Positions 1 to 22,980 of a DNA stretch of 64,000 bases are shown here, one piece after another (positions within the stretch are counted from its first letter, which is position 1; the number at the start of each line of letters is the position of its first letter). Made by a program: the position numbers and the translations under genes. The stretch is taken from positions 386,285-450,284 of the forward strand of contig JADJXM010000006.1 of the NCBI GenBank assembly GCA_016715865.1, written 5' to 3'. The notes below the pieces were generated by a model that was given only the letters and a program-made list of their open reading frames with translations, was not told the DNA's origin and ran no database searches. The stretch comes from Acidobacteriota bacterium (lineage in GTDB: Bacteria > Acidobacteriota > Blastocatellia > RBC074).

Positions 1-385
1 CACTTTCCCATTCGATGCCTCCGATGCGCTCGAGCGATTCGCGAACGAATGCGGCTTTGGCCCTCAATTGCGCCGGGTATGCAAGATGCTGCAACTGACA
101 GCCTCCGCAATCGCCGAAACTGTCGCACGGCGGAACACGCCGATCATCCGATTCGACGATCACCTGCTCGATTGACGCGCGAGCGAAATTGCGTTCAGTC
201 CCGGTGATTCTGACGCGCAGCCTGTCTCCGACCGCGCTGAACGGGATAAAGACCGCCTGCTTACCGATGCGGGCAAGACCATCTCCGCCGTATACGATCT
301 TCTCGATCGTCACGTCGTGGACCTCGCCGACAGCAATCTGCTGCAGACCGTTTCCCGTATTTGAATCCTGATCACCGTGATTCAT
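1..385 (-). CDS. rlmD: 23S rRNA (uracil-5-)-methyltransferase RlmD/RumA-like, N-terminal part
   Basis: The gene runs off the left edge, so only the first 128 residues are visible. They begin with a beta-rich TRAM-type RNA-binding segment (about residues 17-77) followed by Cys87-x5-Cys93-Gly-Gly-Cys96-Gln-Leu-Gln-His, the iron-sulfur site of RumA-type SAM-dependent enzymes that make 5-methyluridine in 23S rRNA. The SAM-binding domain lies outside the window, so RlmD, RlmCD or another TrmA-superfamily member cannot be separated. The ATG at 385 has GAGG four bases upstream. It is the last visible gene of the minus-strand run that starts with valS. A 29-bp palindrome separates it from the unknown gene before it. 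Confidence 0.85.
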   Translation of the reverse strand, partial: MNHGDQDSNTGNGLQQIAVGEVHDVTIEKIVYGGDGLARIGKQAVFIPFSAVGDRLRVRITGTERNFARASIEQVIVESDDRRVPPCDSFGDCGGCQLQHLAYPAQLRAKAAFVRESLERIGGIEWES

Positions 386-406
386 GCGGCCTCAAGCAAC
401 TCTCAT

Positions 407-486
<80 letters not shown>

Positions 487-491
487 ATCTG

Positions 492-1274
492 TTAAAGATA
501 GAACAGGCTCAAGCGTGGGACTGAATGGATTTCACGCAATCTTCGAGCCATGAAATTCGCCAGGGTCTGATCAAAAACCTCTCGCTCCATGGTCTGCTTG
601 TAAGCGCGTAATTGTTGATTCCCTTCCTTCTTCAGTTCGGCCAGCATCCCATCGCCGACGCCTTCGCGCAACCCCTCGAGGATGGTCTCCTCGATCATCG
701 TCAGATCACTCTCCAATGCCTCTGGAGAGACGCGATCGGATGTTCGAAGATCTTTGATGATCTGATCCAGTCTAACCAATGCGCGATCGAAGACTTCTGC
801 AAGAGAAGATTGCGATGCGTACTTCTCCTTCAACCTGTTTATCGATTGAAGATGATCACCCAGATAGTCGATCAGCGTGGCCGAGCTGAATTGACTGCGC
901 TCGGATCCGGCTTCGCCCGAGCCATTGCCATTCGACAGGTCGTGACTCTGATTGCTGCCGACGCGTGATTCAGTATATTCCTGAAACATCGCTTCGACCT
1001 CCTGCTGACAGTAAAAGAGTGAATTGACCTTGCGTCCGCGACGCGCCCGTCCTTCATACGAATCGAACGAAGAATTGATTCCTCGCAAAACAATATGCAG
1101 CGGAATATCACGCTGCTTCCATGTTTCAATCAATGACCAGTCAAGCGGCGAGACCAGCATATGACTGCCGCGCCGTTTTACGAACTCTTCTTCGATCTCT
1201 GTAAAATAGTTGAAATAATTCATGCCGGGCTGTGGGGGCTCAGAACCTGTCAATGGGGAAATCGTTCGATTCAC
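492..1274 (-). CDS. conserved-looking protein of unknown function
   Basis: I do not recognise a named family. The 260-residue product has no signal peptide or membrane segment. It has a conserved-looking N-terminal block (about residues 18-90, with WSLIETWKQRDIPLHIVLRG and RARRGRKVNSLFYCQQEVE), a low-complexity middle rich in Ser, Asn and Gly (105-130), and a helical, acidic C-terminal half. The listed start is GTG with AAG upstream; the ATG at 1223 (residue 18) is also possible and is where the conserved-looking part begins. It lies 56 bp after birA in the valS-nadC-birA unit, so co-transcription is likely, but the context does not reveal a job. Confidence 0.7.
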   Translation of the reverse strand: MNRTISPLTGSEPPQPGMNYFNYFTEIEEEFVKRRGSHMLVSPLDWSLIETWKQRDIPLHIVLRGINSSFDSYEGRARRGRKVNSLFYCQQEVEAMFQEYTESRVGSNQSHDLSNGNGSGEAGSERSQFSSATLIDYLGDHLQSINRLKEKYASQSSLAEVFDRALVRLDQIIKDLRTSDRVSPEALESDLTMIEETILEGLREGVGDGMLAELKKEGNQQLRAYKQTMEREVFDQTLANFMARRLREIHSVPRLSLFYL

Positions 1275-1330
1275 ATCTTACTAGCGCTCGTATAACCGTT
1301 CAAATTAATCCGAGTGAAATCATCGATACT

Positions 1331-2110
1331 TCAACGAGCCTCTTCACGCAGGCTGCTGACCTCACCAGCGAGGATAGTCCTCAATTCGCCTGAGTCAGTT
1401 TTAACGATGAGCGCGCCGGAATCGGTCAGCCCGGCTGTCTCTCCGTTGATCAGGCTGTCGTCAAGTGTCACGATGACGCGTTTGCCCTTGGCATAACTCG
1501 ACAGTTCGCGCCATCGATCGAGAATCCCGCTCCACTTCCCGGCGCACCATCTTCCGTACCAGATCTGCAAACGATCAAGCAACCGGTCACGCACTTCATC
1601 GACCGGCACATTTCGCCCTGTTTCGATCAGAAAAGACGTCGCCGTCGAGACCAGATCGTCAGGAAAGCCGTGATGGTTCAGGTTAATGCCGATGCCGACG
1701 ATCAGGCGCATATCCCCTGAACCAGAGCTCGCGCCTTCGACCAGTATGCCGCAGATCTTGCGATCGCCGCACATGACATCGTTCGGCCATTTGACATCGA
1801 TCCTCTGTAAACCCAGTTCAGAGAGCGTCTCTGCGACAGCGACAGCTGCGAGCAGGCTCAGGAGCGTGATCTTTTCGGAGCCCGCATCGGGCCGAAAAAG
1901 AACTGACAGATACAGACCATCTCCGGGAGAGGAATGCCAGCTGCGGGTTCGCCTTCCGCGTCCGGCCGTCTGTTCGTCGGCCACGATACAGAGGAATTCC
2001 GGCGCGTCGGGAATCGCTTTCAGTGCATCGCTGGTCGATCCGATGGTTGAGTAGTGATGAACGATGAAAGAACCGCGACTGAAGATCCGCGGGGTGTGAT
2101 CTGACTGCAT
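1331..2110 (-). CDS. birA: biotin--[acetyl-CoA-carboxylase] ligase
   Basis: The 259-residue protein activates biotin to biotinyl-AMP and transfers it to the biotin carboxyl carrier protein. Visible family blocks are the STIGSTSD segment near residue 22, the biotinyl-AMP loop GRGRRTRSWHS (about 50-60) and KWPNDV (about 105-110), followed by the small C-terminal beta domain. It lacks the N-terminal winged helix of E. coli BirA, so it is a group I ligase without a repressor role. The start ATG is 39 bp after the nadC stop, as expected within an operon. Confidence 0.93.
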   Translation of the reverse strand: MQSDHTPRIFSRGSFIVHHYSTIGSTSDALKAIPDAPEFLCIVADEQTAGRGRRTRSWHSSPGDGLYLSVLFRPDAGSEKITLLSLLAAVAVAETLSELGLQRIDVKWPNDVMCGDRKICGILVEGASSGSGDMRLIVGIGINLNHHGFPDDLVSTATSFLIETGRNVPVDEVRDRLLDRLQIWYGRWCAGKWSGILDRWRELSSYAKGKRVIVTLDDSLINGETAGLTDSGALIVKTDSGELRTILAGEVSSLREEAR

Positions 2111-2149
2111 GCAATGTTTCAGGCTTTCACCAATGAGCCAATGGAGAAG

Positions 2150-3016
<867 letters not shown>

Positions 3017-3024
3017 TATCTTTT

Positions 3025-5808
<2,784 letters not shown>

Positions 5809-5834
5809 AAGTAAGTGTGTGTTCGTTTTTTAAG

Positions 5835-5936
<102 letters not shown>

Positions 5937-5937
5937 C

Positions 5938-6903
<966 letters not shown>

Positions 6904-6972
6904 TGGAACCTCCAGAAACAATGCTGAATTGATCAGCAACTATACAAGAAAGATGGGCCTCTCGTACTTAAA

Positions 6973-7070
6973 GTTTCCGGTTTAAAAACAGTTTCCAGTT
7001 TCCAGTCGAAAACCTGTACTCTGGATAACAATCCGAAATCTGATTTTACACTGGAAACTGGAAACTGTTT
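6973..7070. repeat. AGTTTCC heptamer palindrome upstream of the response regulator
   Basis: The left arm holds GTTTCCA units (to 7006) and the right arm CTGGAAA units (7050-7070), around a unique loop of about 43 bp. This is the AGTTTCC variant of the heptamer family, in the spacer between the bamD-like gene and the response regulator. Confidence 0.85.
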
Positions 7071-7085
7071 ATACTGAAACCTTTT

Positions 7086-8270
<1,185 letters not shown>

Positions 8271-8296
8271 ATAAAACAACTCCTCCAGAGGCCTTA

Positions 8297-8971
<675 letters not shown>

Positions 8972-9063
8972 CAAAGACAATAGTTTATCGGTTCCGGAGA
9001 TGGAACGATCAGTGCGAAGATCCTTGCCCTTGAGCCGGTAATTCCCCCCCTGGGTCCGGGTAT

Positions 9064-9393
9064 CTACCTGGCTTCAGCGCCGAGGCTCAAACTGACGCGA
9101 ACCAATTGGCCAGTCTTGACCGTTGTGCCAGCCGGCGGGTATTGATCGCACACGGCGTCGGCCGGTATTTTATCATCGTGAACCCGGCTTTTGACTACCA
9201 TCCGCAATCCCGCATCATCCAGCTCGCTTTCGGCCCCCTCTTCGGACAAACCGACCACGCTCGGAACGTCGACCGTTCGCCCCCTCAACGCGACGTATAT
9301 CACAGCCCCAGCACCGAGGCTGAAGACCGCGCCAAGGAGAAGTACAAGCAACAAGCGGTTTATTACGATGCTCGATCCGGGTCGAGATATCAA
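9064..9393 (-). CDS. membrane-anchored single-PASTA-domain protein
   Basis: The 109-residue protein has one N-terminal membrane helix (about residues 13-37, [16 protein letters not shown]) and one PASTA domain (about 45-108) with the typical [20 protein letters not shown] and [12 protein letters not shown] pattern. PASTA domains bind muropeptides or act as spacers on envelope proteins. No kinase or penicillin-binding domain is attached. The start is non-ATG: the TTG at 9393 is eight bases after GGAGG; another TTG at 9399 is too close to it. It precedes rpe on the same strand by about 90 bp. Confidence 0.8.
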   Translation of the reverse strand: MISRPGSSIVINRLLLVLLLGAVFSLGAGAVIYVALRGRTVDVPSVVGLSEEGAESELDDAGLRMVVKSRVHDDKIPADAVCDQYPPAGTTVKTGQLVRVSLSLGAEAR

Positions 9394-9510
9394 ACGCAAT
9401 ACCCTCCGATATTGTTACGATTGAGCAGTGTAACACCATAAGCAGGCGCTTTCAATCGCCTGGTGTACGCCCCCTGGCCTCAAACCGAGCCAATAATCAT
9501 TCACTTTTTA

Positions 9511-9993
<483 letters not shown>

Positions 9994-10179
9994 AACGCTT
10001 GATTCCTTTCCGCATTGCGGACCATGGATTTCTCACCATGGCTTATGTCATCGGCCACCATCGGGGCGGCGTCATTTTCCAGATTCAATAAAAACGCGAC
10101 TGCCGCAAACCCTTCATCACCATCCGGTAATGACCAGGACTGCGGCAGACACTGTTTAACGCTACCATGGAATGTAATA

Positions 10180-10294
10180 AAAGTTGAAAGTAAAAAGTTG
10201 AAAGTAAAGAGTTTTCATACACGCCCGGTCTATGAGCAAGGTATGCACTCTTCCCGGTACTTTCAACTTTCAAATTTTCAACTTTTTACTTTCT
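10180..10294. repeat. AGTTGAA/AGTAAAA heptamer palindrome between mdh and greA
   Basis: The left arm (10180-10211) alternates AGTTGAA and AGTAAAA units; the right arm (10258-10294) is its approximate complement. The loop is about 45 bp of unrelated sequence. It touches the 3' end of mdh. Apart from this palindrome and the greA leader, the 303-bp spacer holds no recognisable gene. Confidence 0.85.
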
Positions 10295-10296
10295 TC

Positions 10297-12602
<2,306 letters not shown>

Positions 12603-12688
12603 AATTGCAACTCTCCTGGTCTGTTATCGTAATGAATCCGTCTATACGTGGTAATTGCGAAATCAATAAACTGAGCGGGAAGCCACGC

Positions 12689-12717
12689 AGTCTAACAACC
12701 GTACGAAGGGCTGTCAA
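12689..12717 (-). promoter_or_regulatory. sigma70-type promoter for icd
   Basis: On the minus strand TTGACA (12712-12717) is followed after exactly 17 bases by TAGACT (12689-12694). This is a near-consensus housekeeping promoter about 85 bases ahead of the icd start. The rest of the 196-bp spacer to the divergent GT9-like gene shows nothing else. Confidence 0.7.
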
Positions 12718-12798
12718 GATTTGTGCGATCCGTCGTTTTCCGATATAAACCACAGGTTTTAAGCGATCTGCTGATTAACGGGCTTGAAAACGATTAAT

Positions 12799-14223
12799 AT
12801 GAAAATTGACCCGGCAGAAGCTCTCGCACTCTATCGACGATTGCGGAGCGAAGACCGTCTTGAACCTGATGCCGCCAATCGCCTTGCCATCGAGGCAGCC
12901 GGACGGGTGATCAGGGATTACATTGAAGACAGCATTTATTCGCGTGATGCCGTTACGCTGCTCTGCGAGTTGTCGTCCCATCCAGACCAGAGAATCGCCC
13001 GCGCCGGCCTGACGGGAATCTTCCCTTCCCTCGTCGAACGGCTCAATGATTCGTTCGATCCGGCGGCCTGCCGCGTATACGACAGTGTATTCTCACAAGT
13101 CATAGACTTTTATCGTCGCCACCCCGATGGAACTCAGCTGGACAACGCCCTCGATGCATTCGGCATCGCCGACCAGGCAGCCATGCTCGACCGCAAAGCG
13201 AGGATCGGACTACCACGACCGGCCAGGGATTTCGCCTCCGTGCGAAAAGTCATGCTGCTCTCTCGCGTCACCATCGGCGCCGATGTGATGATCAATGGGA
13301 CGCTCATCGCCAAAATGCGCCAGCTTCGCCCCGACGTCGAATTCGTCCTTCTCGGCTCGACGAAACTGAGCGAACTTTACGGTGGAGACAATCGAATTCG
13401 AGTTCGTGAAATCGCATACGAGCGAGGGGGAACGGTGCTTTCCCGACTGCTGAGCTGGCTCGATGTCATCGCGGCAGTGAGTCAGGAGACGGAAAATTTG
13501 AGGCCTGAAGAATATTTATTGATCGATCCCGACTCACGACTGACGCAACTTGGCTTGCTGCCCCTGCTCCATGATGAGCGTTCATACCTCTATTTCGAGA
13601 GTCGGTCCTGGCCCGGAACAGGTTCTCTGGGGCTTCTGGCATCGGAATGGCTCGGATCACTGACAGGCCGCACAGATCAGGCGTTTCCACTGATCGCCCT
13701 GCCTGAGAATTACCTCGCTTTCGGAAAACAGGTCTCTGATGTCATTCGAAGAAACGGCACGGTCAGGATCGTAACGATCAGCCTTGGAGTCGGCGGCAAC
13801 GAGAGCAAAAGGATTTCGGACGAGTTCGAGGAGAATCTGGTCGATAGTCAAAGTAATAATGGCGGCCTGATTCTGGATAAAGGAGCCACGCCGGCCGAGC
13901 GCAATCAGATCGACCGCCTTGTCATGCGGCTCCGCGCATCTGGTAAAGCTGTTCTCGAATTGAATGAGGAAAATCTTGATGAAACCATGCAACTGGAGGG
14001 GATCTCAGCCGACGTTGTCACCTGGGACGGAGGAATCGGACGCTTCGCAGGGCTGATCGCCGCAAGCGACCAGTATATCGGATATGACTCTGCCGGCCAG
14101 CACATCGCCGCCGCTCTTGGCACCCCCTGCCGGACCATCTTTGTCAGTACCAATTCCGACAAGTTCGCTGAGCGCTGGAGGCCTTACGGCAGAGGAAAGA
14201 TAGAAGTAAAAAGTATAAAGTAA
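12799..14223 (+). CDS. glycosyltransferase family 9-like (heptosyltransferase-type) protein
   Basis: About 474 residues. The C-terminal end has the GT9-type nucleotide-sugar block YIGYDSAGQHIAAALGTPCR (about residues 420-440), and the middle has the Rossmann-like VRKVMLLSRVTIGADVMING start of a GT-B fold (about 145-165). GT9 enzymes add heptose or related sugars to lipopolysaccharide core. The first 140 residues are helical and unlike classical heptosyltransferases, so the substrate is unknown. The ATG at 12799 is preferred; a TTG at 12784 is possible. The last codons (VKSIK and stop) lie inside a heptamer repeat arm, so the native end may have been altered. Confidence 0.65.
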   Translation: MKIDPAEALALYRRLRSEDRLEPDAANRLAIEAAGRVIRDYIEDSIYSRDAVTLLCELSSHPDQRIARAGLTGIFPSLVERLNDSFDPAACRVYDSVFSQVIDFYRRHPDGTQLDNALDAFGIADQAAMLDRKARIGLPRPARDFASVRKVMLLSRVTIGADVMINGTLIAKMRQLRPDVEFVLLGSTKLSELYGGDNRIRVREIAYERGGTVLSRLLSWLDVIAAVSQETENLRPEEYLLIDPDSRLTQLGLLPLLHDERSYLYFESRSWPGTGSLGLLASEWLGSLTGRTDQAFPLIALPENYLAFGKQVSDVIRRNGTVRIVTISLGVGGNESKRISDEFEENLVDSQSNNGGLILDKGATPAERNQIDRLVMRLRASGKAVLELNEENLDETMQLEGISADVVTWDGGIGRFAGLIAASDQYIGYDSAGQHIAAALGTPCRTIFVSTNSDKFAERWRPYGRGKIEVKSIK

Positions 14224-14302
14224 GTAAGAAAGTAAAAAGTAGAAGAAAGTGGTCTTTCTTTGTTTTATGCCTCGCCATTTCTACTTTTATTACTCTCTAC
14301 TA
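14204..14302. repeat. AGTN4 heptamer palindrome overlapping the GT9-like gene end
   Basis: Left arm 14204-14250 (AGTAAAA, AGTATAA, AGTAAGT and AGTAGAA units) and a shorter right arm 14278-14302 lie between two convergent genes. The first 20 bases of the left arm encode the last residues and stop of the upstream gene. The right arm ends four bases before the stop of the gene on the other strand. Confidence 0.85.
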
Positions 14303-14305
14303 AAT

Positions 14306-17170
<2,865 letters not shown>

Positions 17171-17434
17171 CGAAATGCCTCGGGAAATTCCGGCCACGCA
17201 GCCGGCCACAGCCCACCTCACCCGGCGGCACTTCATCGATGTCATAAATTTTTCCTTAAGACAAGAGGGCGGATTATACCCAGCCATCGATCAGTTGTCG
17301 AATGTCGCCGCATATTCCTCTGACCGATCATCATTTTCCTGATACCCATGAACGAAGCAAAATTACTCCACTTGCAGTGGTTTACCACTGACTACCCTCA
17401 TTCTCAATAGTTATTCCCTAATTTTTAAGCAGCC

Positions 17435-17546
<112 letters not shown>

Positions 17547-17551
<5 letters not shown>

Positions 17552-17591
17552 AAGTTCAGGGATGTATTTTCCCTAAATACATCCCTGAACT
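17547..17591 (-). terminator. rho-independent terminator after the 97-residue gene
   Basis: 17553-17569 and 17575-17591 pair perfectly over 17 bp around a 5-base loop. On the minus strand the stem is followed by a short T-run (complement of 17548-17552). This is the expected form of an intrinsic terminator for the minus-strand gene ending at 17639. Confidence 0.75.
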
Positions 17592-17638
17592 CTTTGGCCC
17601 GAACTTTTTTTGATTGATTCTGCCTGAAATGCCTACTT

Positions 17639-17932
17639 TTATGCGGCCTTCGGACTGACATACTGATCGTATCGCCTCAATGGCTCCCAATCCCTTGTCT
17701 GCTCAATCTGCGGCTCTGGAAAACGCTCTTCCAAATCTACCATCTCGACCGCTTCAATATATACGCGCTCAAGATTCTCCGGTAAAAATCCGTTCTTCTG
17801 ACATGCTGCCACATGCCGCCTGACGATCCGCTCAACCTTCTCACGCTTCTCCATGGGCAACAGATCGATCATCTTTACGGTGTCATTCGTTAATCTCATC
17901 ATCCCTTTTGTTTTCCCCTTTCCCAAAAACAT
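17639..17932 (-). CDS. small protein of unknown function
   Basis: The product has up to 97 residues and matches no family I recognise. It is charged and helical, with no membrane segment (TNDTVKMIDLLPMEKREKVE, then RRHVAACQKNGFLPENLERV). The start is unclear: ATG codons at 17932, 17902 and 17899 are in frame, with GGGAAAGGGG between the first and the others, so a start at 17902 or 17899 giving 86-87 residues is plausible. The clean terminator just downstream (17547-17591) supports a real, singly transcribed gene. It is divergent from the ferredoxin gene. Confidence 0.55.
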   Translation of the reverse strand: MFLGKGKTKGMMRLTNDTVKMIDLLPMEKREKVERIVRRHVAACQKNGFLPENLERVYIEAVEMVDLEERFPEPQIEQTRDWEPLRRYDQYVSPKAA

Positions 17933-18124
17933 TCAATTCTTGAATTATTTTTCATTAATCTTTTACCGAGAAGCTTTCCAGCCACGGTTTGTCCCAGCAA
18001 AATCACTACAATTTGAATGTATAAAGGAATTTCTCTTGCACTTCTCGTGCAAAAAAATTGACGATCAGGAAAAATCTGAGGCAAACTGAGTTTGGAAAAT
18101 CTCAGGTCATGGTTGGGAAGTCAA

Positions 18125-18487
18125 ATGGCAAAATTCGAGCATCACATATTTATCTGTACAAATCAGCGTCCGCCGGAAAATGCGCGGGGAAGCTGTGATT
18201 CTGAGGGACTTGGGGCCCTCCAGCTGGCCTTCAAGAAGGAGCTGTCTGCGCGCGGGTTGAAATCGAAAGTTCGCGCCAATCGAGCCGGCTGTCTGGATCA
18301 GTGCGAGCATGGGCCGACGGTAGTTATCTACCCCGAGGGCATCTGGTACGGCTGGGTGAAGGCTGAAGAAGTGGCTGAAATCATCGATTCTCACATCATT
18401 AATGGAAAGCCTGTCGAACGACTGCGTTTGGATAATGAGTGCATAAACACGCCCTGCTGTGATCATAAGACCGAAAGAAAGAAATAA
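18125..18487 (+). CDS. thioredoxin-like [2Fe-2S] ferredoxin
   Basis: The 120-residue protein has Cys11, Cys24, Cys56 and Cys60 in the spacing of the thioredoxin-fold [2Fe-2S] ferredoxins of the Aquifex Fd4/Shethna type. The PTVVIYPEGIWYGWV segment continues the fold. It is an electron carrier; the partner is not visible. Three extra Cys near the end (NECINTPCCDH) may add a metal site. The ATG at 18125 follows GGGAAG; an in-frame TTG at 18092 is a less likely start. It ends 5-8 bases before yvcK, so the two are co-transcribed. Confidence 0.85.
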   Translation: MAKFEHHIFICTNQRPPENARGSCDSEGLGALQLAFKKELSARGLKSKVRANRAGCLDQCEHGPTVVIYPEGIWYGWVKAEEVAEIIDSHIINGKPVERLRLDNECINTPCCDHKTERKK

Positions 18488-18495
18488 TTCGAGTG

Positions 18496-19470
18496 ATGGT
18501 AATACCGACCCCGATCAAAATTGTCACGCTTGGCGGCGGCACTGGTCTGTCGACGCTGCTTGGCGGATTCAGAAGCCGGCTCAGGCCGCCGGGCAACCAG
18601 TTTTCCCTGACGGCGATCGTCACCGTTACGGATGACGGTAACAGCTCCGGCCGTTTGCGTGAAGAATTCGGGGTTCTGCCGCCGGGCGATATCCGCAATT
18701 GTCTGACGGCTCTGGCCATTCAGGATCAGACGATGACACGCCTCTTCCGCCATCGCTTTCCGGGCAGAGGGGCGCTCGGCGGGCACTCGCTGGGCAATCT
18801 GATTCTCGTTGCGCTGACTCAGATGAGCGACAATTTTCTAGAGGCGATAGAAAATGCAACACTGCTTTTGAATATCGATGCGCGCGTGCTGCCATCGACT
18901 CTGGACAACGTCGATCTTGTTGCCAGGACAGGCTCTCGAACAGTTCGCGGCCAGGTTGCAATCAAGTCGCACAATGAGACGATCAATAACGTTGCGCTCG
19001 ATCCACCTGATGTCCGTGCACTGCCTGAGGCGGTCAATGCGATCCTGAAAGCCGACCTGATCACAATCGGACCCGGATCGCTCTTCACCAGCGTCATCCC
19101 AAACCTGCTGGTTCCGGGCATACGCGATGCGCTGATTGAAACCCGCGCTATAAAAATATATATCTGCAATGCGATGACCGAATTCGACGAGACCGACGGA
19201 TTCTCGGCCGTCGATCATCTGCGACGCCTCCTGGACCATGCTCCTGGATTGAAACTTGAGTACGCGATCTTCAACTCCTCGCCGATCTCGGATGAGATGC
19301 GACAACGATACGCGATCGAGAATGCCGTTGCGCTCGAGCCTCCGACGGAAGTTCCCGAAGATCTTGAGGGGACCAGATTTCTATGCCTGCCGCTGGCCTC
19401 GGGGAGGCTTTTCGTTCGGCATGATTCATCTCGCCTGGTCGAAGCCATTTTTAAGGTGTATTCATCCTGA
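18496..19470 (+). CDS. yvcK: gluconeogenesis factor YvcK (CofD-like family)
   Basis: About 324 residues of the YvcK/UPF0052 family, a Rossmann-like fold related to CofD. Visible blocks: KIVTLGGGTGLSTLLGG (nucleotide-binding loop), TDDGNSSGRLREEFGVLPPGD, HSLGNL and TIGPGSLFTSVIPNLL. In Bacillus the protein binds UDP-sugars and is needed for growth and cell shape on gluconeogenic carbon sources. Its position just before glmU and glmS, which make UDP-GlcNAc precursors, fits that link. GTG 18493 directly precedes ATG 18496; either can serve as the start. Confidence 0.92.
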   Translation: MVIPTPIKIVTLGGGTGLSTLLGGFRSRLRPPGNQFSLTAIVTVTDDGNSSGRLREEFGVLPPGDIRNCLTALAIQDQTMTRLFRHRFPGRGALGGHSLGNLILVALTQMSDNFLEAIENATLLLNIDARVLPSTLDNVDLVARTGSRTVRGQVAIKSHNETINNVALDPPDVRALPEAVNAILKADLITIGPGSLFTSVIPNLLVPGIRDALIETRAIKIYICNAMTEFDETDGFSAVDHLRRLLDHAPGLKLEYAIFNSSPISDEMRQRYAIENAVALEPPTEVPEDLEGTRFLCLPLASGRLFVRHDSSRLVEAIFKVYSS

Positions 19471-19478
19471 ACCTCTCG

Positions 19479-19484
19479 TATAAT
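19479..19484 (+). promoter_or_regulatory. possible -10 element for glmU
   Basis: A perfect TATAAT lies about 93 bases before the glmU start, in the 106-bp gap after yvcK. No good -35 is seen 16-18 bases upstream, so it would need an activator or is chance. Confidence 0.3.
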
Positions 19485-19576
19485 CTGTTGCGTTACACGA
19501 TGCTAAACAGCTTCCAGCCCCCTGAGCTAGCCGTGCAATAACATAATTCAAGCCATTATTTTTGAGGTAAAAACCC

Positions 19577-20959
<1,383 letters not shown>

Positions 20960-21078
20960 GAAGTAGAAAGTAGAAAGTAGAAAGAAAGGGGATGGCAAGA
21001 TTCCAGTTTCCCCTGCTTTACCAGACCATCTCTTCAAGCATCTTTGTACTTTCTACTTTTAACTTTCTACTTTCTACT
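20960..21078. repeat. AGTAGAA heptamer palindrome between glmU and glmS
   Basis: Left arm 20960-20988 (AGTAGAA units) and right arm 21044-21077 (TTCTACT units) enclose a loop of about 55 bp. The right arm ends 20 bases before the glmS start codon, so the hairpin lies in the glmS leader. No glmS ribozyme-like sequence is present there. Confidence 0.9.
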
Positions 21079-21097
21079 TCTCGGGAGTATCCAATCT

Positions 21098-22966
21098 ATG
21101 TGTGGAATCGTCGGCTATGTCGGCCATCAACAAGTTGTCCCGGTGATCATCGAGGGTTTGCGGCGGCTCGAGTATCGCGGATATGACTCCGCCGGCATCG
21201 CCGTCGTCAATCGAGATGGCGAAATGCATGTCCGCCGCGCAAGCGGCAAGCTACGCAAGCTGGAAGAGGCACTGATGCTGAAACCGCTCGATGGAGATTA
21301 CGGACTCGGGCATACACGATGGGCGACTCACGGCCGTCCGACTGAAGAGAACGCTCATCCGCACCGGTCCAGCAACGGCCGCATATGCGTGGTCCACAAC
21401 GGCATCATCGAAAACTACCTTGAGCTCAAGCGAGACCTGCAAACGCGCGGCCACAATTTTCAATCAGAGACAGACACCGAAGTCATTGCCCACCTGATCG
21501 AAGACAAGCTGCGCACAGAACCGGAGCTCAGACTGGAAGGCGCATTTCGCTCCATGCTCAGACAGGTTCGGGGTATCTATGCGCTGGTTGCGCTCTCGGC
21601 GGACGAACCCGACCGGCTGATCACGGCCCGTCTCGGACCTCCGATTGTCATCGGGATCGGAGAAGACGAGTATTTCGTCGCTTCCGATATCCCTGCGATT
21701 CTTCCCTACACCCGCAAGGTCTTTTTCCTCGGTGACGATGAGATGGCTGTGCTCAGCCGATCAGCTGGCGTAAAGGTGACGGATATCGACGGCAACGAGA
21801 TTCATCCCGAGGTTCAGCATATCAACTGGGATCCGATCCAGGCCGAAAAGAGCGGCTACAAGCATTTCATGCTCAAGGAGATTTACGAGCAGCCGCGCGC
21901 CGTTCGCGATACGACTCAGGGGCGCGTATCGCTGGACACAGGCAAGATATACCTTGACACGATGAAGATCCCTGAAGAGCAATTCCTCCGGTTCACGGAC
22001 ATCAAGATCGCGGCCTGCGGCACGGCCTGGCACGCCGCACTGGTTGCAAAGTACCTGATCGAAGAGCTGGCGCGCATCCCCGTCGAGGTCGATTACTCTT
22101 CAGAATTCCGCTATCGCAATCCGATTCTCAACTCGACTACATTGATGATGGTCATCTCGCAATCGGGAGAGACGGCCGATTCGATTGCGGCTCTGCGCGA
22201 AGCGAAGGATAAGGGCTGCCGGACGCTTGCGATCTGCAACGTCCAGGGTGCGATGATGACGCGCGAAGCGGACTGCACGATTTACACCCACGCCGGTCCC
22301 GAGATCGGAGTCGCATCGACCAAGGCCTTCACTTCGCAAATCGTCGCCGCATACATCTTCGCGCTTTACCTTGCTCAACAACGTGAAACACTGGACGAGC
22401 CGATGCTCAAATGGCACACGCGTCATCTTTCGGAGCTGCCGGTCAAGCTTGAAAAGCTGCTCAACAGTGAAACCGATTACGAAGAGCTCTCGCGGGCGTT
22501 CGTGCTCTCGACCGATTTCCTCTATCTCGGCCGCGGAATCAACTTCCCGATCGCGCTTGAAGGCGCGCTCAAACTGAAGGAGATCTCCTACATTCACGCC
22601 GAAGGCTACGCCGCCGGCGAGATGAAACACGGACCGAATGCTCTCATCGATTCGCGCCTGCCGGTGGTAGTCATCAACACGCTCGATCCTGAAGACGTCA
22701 AATCGCGACTACGTTACGAGAAGACCTTATCGAACATTCAGGAAGTTCGTGCGCGGGACGGGATTGTGGTGGCGATAGTGACTGAGGGCGATCTGGACAC
22801 GCGCGAATCGGCGAGCTATACGATCGAGGTGCCTCCATCGAGCGAGCTGCTCTCGCCGGTGCTTTCGGTGGCGCCGTTGCAGCTGCTGGCCTATCACGTA
22901 GCCGTTCGCCGCGGCTGCGACGTCGACCAGCCGCGCAATCTGGCCAAGAGCGTGACGGTCGAGTAA
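21098..22966 (+). CDS. glmS: glutamine--fructose-6-phosphate aminotransferase (isomerising)
   Basis: The 622-residue enzyme makes glucosamine 6-phosphate, the first step to UDP-GlcNAc. The start must be the ATG at 21098, since the protein then begins Met-Cys-Gly-Ile and Cys becomes the N-terminal nucleophile of the class II glutaminase domain (about 1-235; HTRWATHG and HNGIIENY seen). Two SIS sugar-isomerase domains follow ([29 protein letters not shown]), ending in LAKSVTVE. It pairs with glmU; glmM is not in the window. Confidence 0.97.
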   Translation: MCGIVGYVGHQQVVPVIIEGLRRLEYRGYDSAGIAVVNRDGEMHVRRASGKLRKLEEALMLKPLDGDYGLGHTRWATHGRPTEENAHPHRSSNGRICVVHNGIIENYLELKRDLQTRGHNFQSETDTEVIAHLIEDKLRTEPELRLEGAFRSMLRQVRGIYALVALSADEPDRLITARLGPPIVIGIGEDEYFVASDIPAILPYTRKVFFLGDDEMAVLSRSAGVKVTDIDGNEIHPEVQHINWDPIQAEKSGYKHFMLKEIYEQPRAVRDTTQGRVSLDTGKIYLDTMKIPEEQFLRFTDIKIAACGTAWHAALVAKYLIEELARIPVEVDYSSEFRYRNPILNSTTLMMVISQSGETADSIAALREAKDKGCRTLAICNVQGAMMTREADCTIYTHAGPEIGVASTKAFTSQIVAAYIFALYLAQQRETLDEPMLKWHTRHLSELPVKLEKLLNSETDYEELSRAFVLSTDFLYLGRGINFPIALEGALKLKEISYIHAEGYAAGEMKHGPNALIDSRLPVVVINTLDPEDVKSRLRYEKTLSNIQEVRARDGIVVAIVTEGDLDTRESASYTIEVPPSSELLSPVLSVAPLQLLAYHVAVRRGCDVDQPRNLAKSVTVE

Positions 22967-22980
22967 GAAAAGGGCACCGA

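Noticed and set aside
20960..21097. glmS ribozyme in the glmS leader
   Set aside because: The leader consists of a heptamer palindrome; the conserved ribozyme core was not seen.
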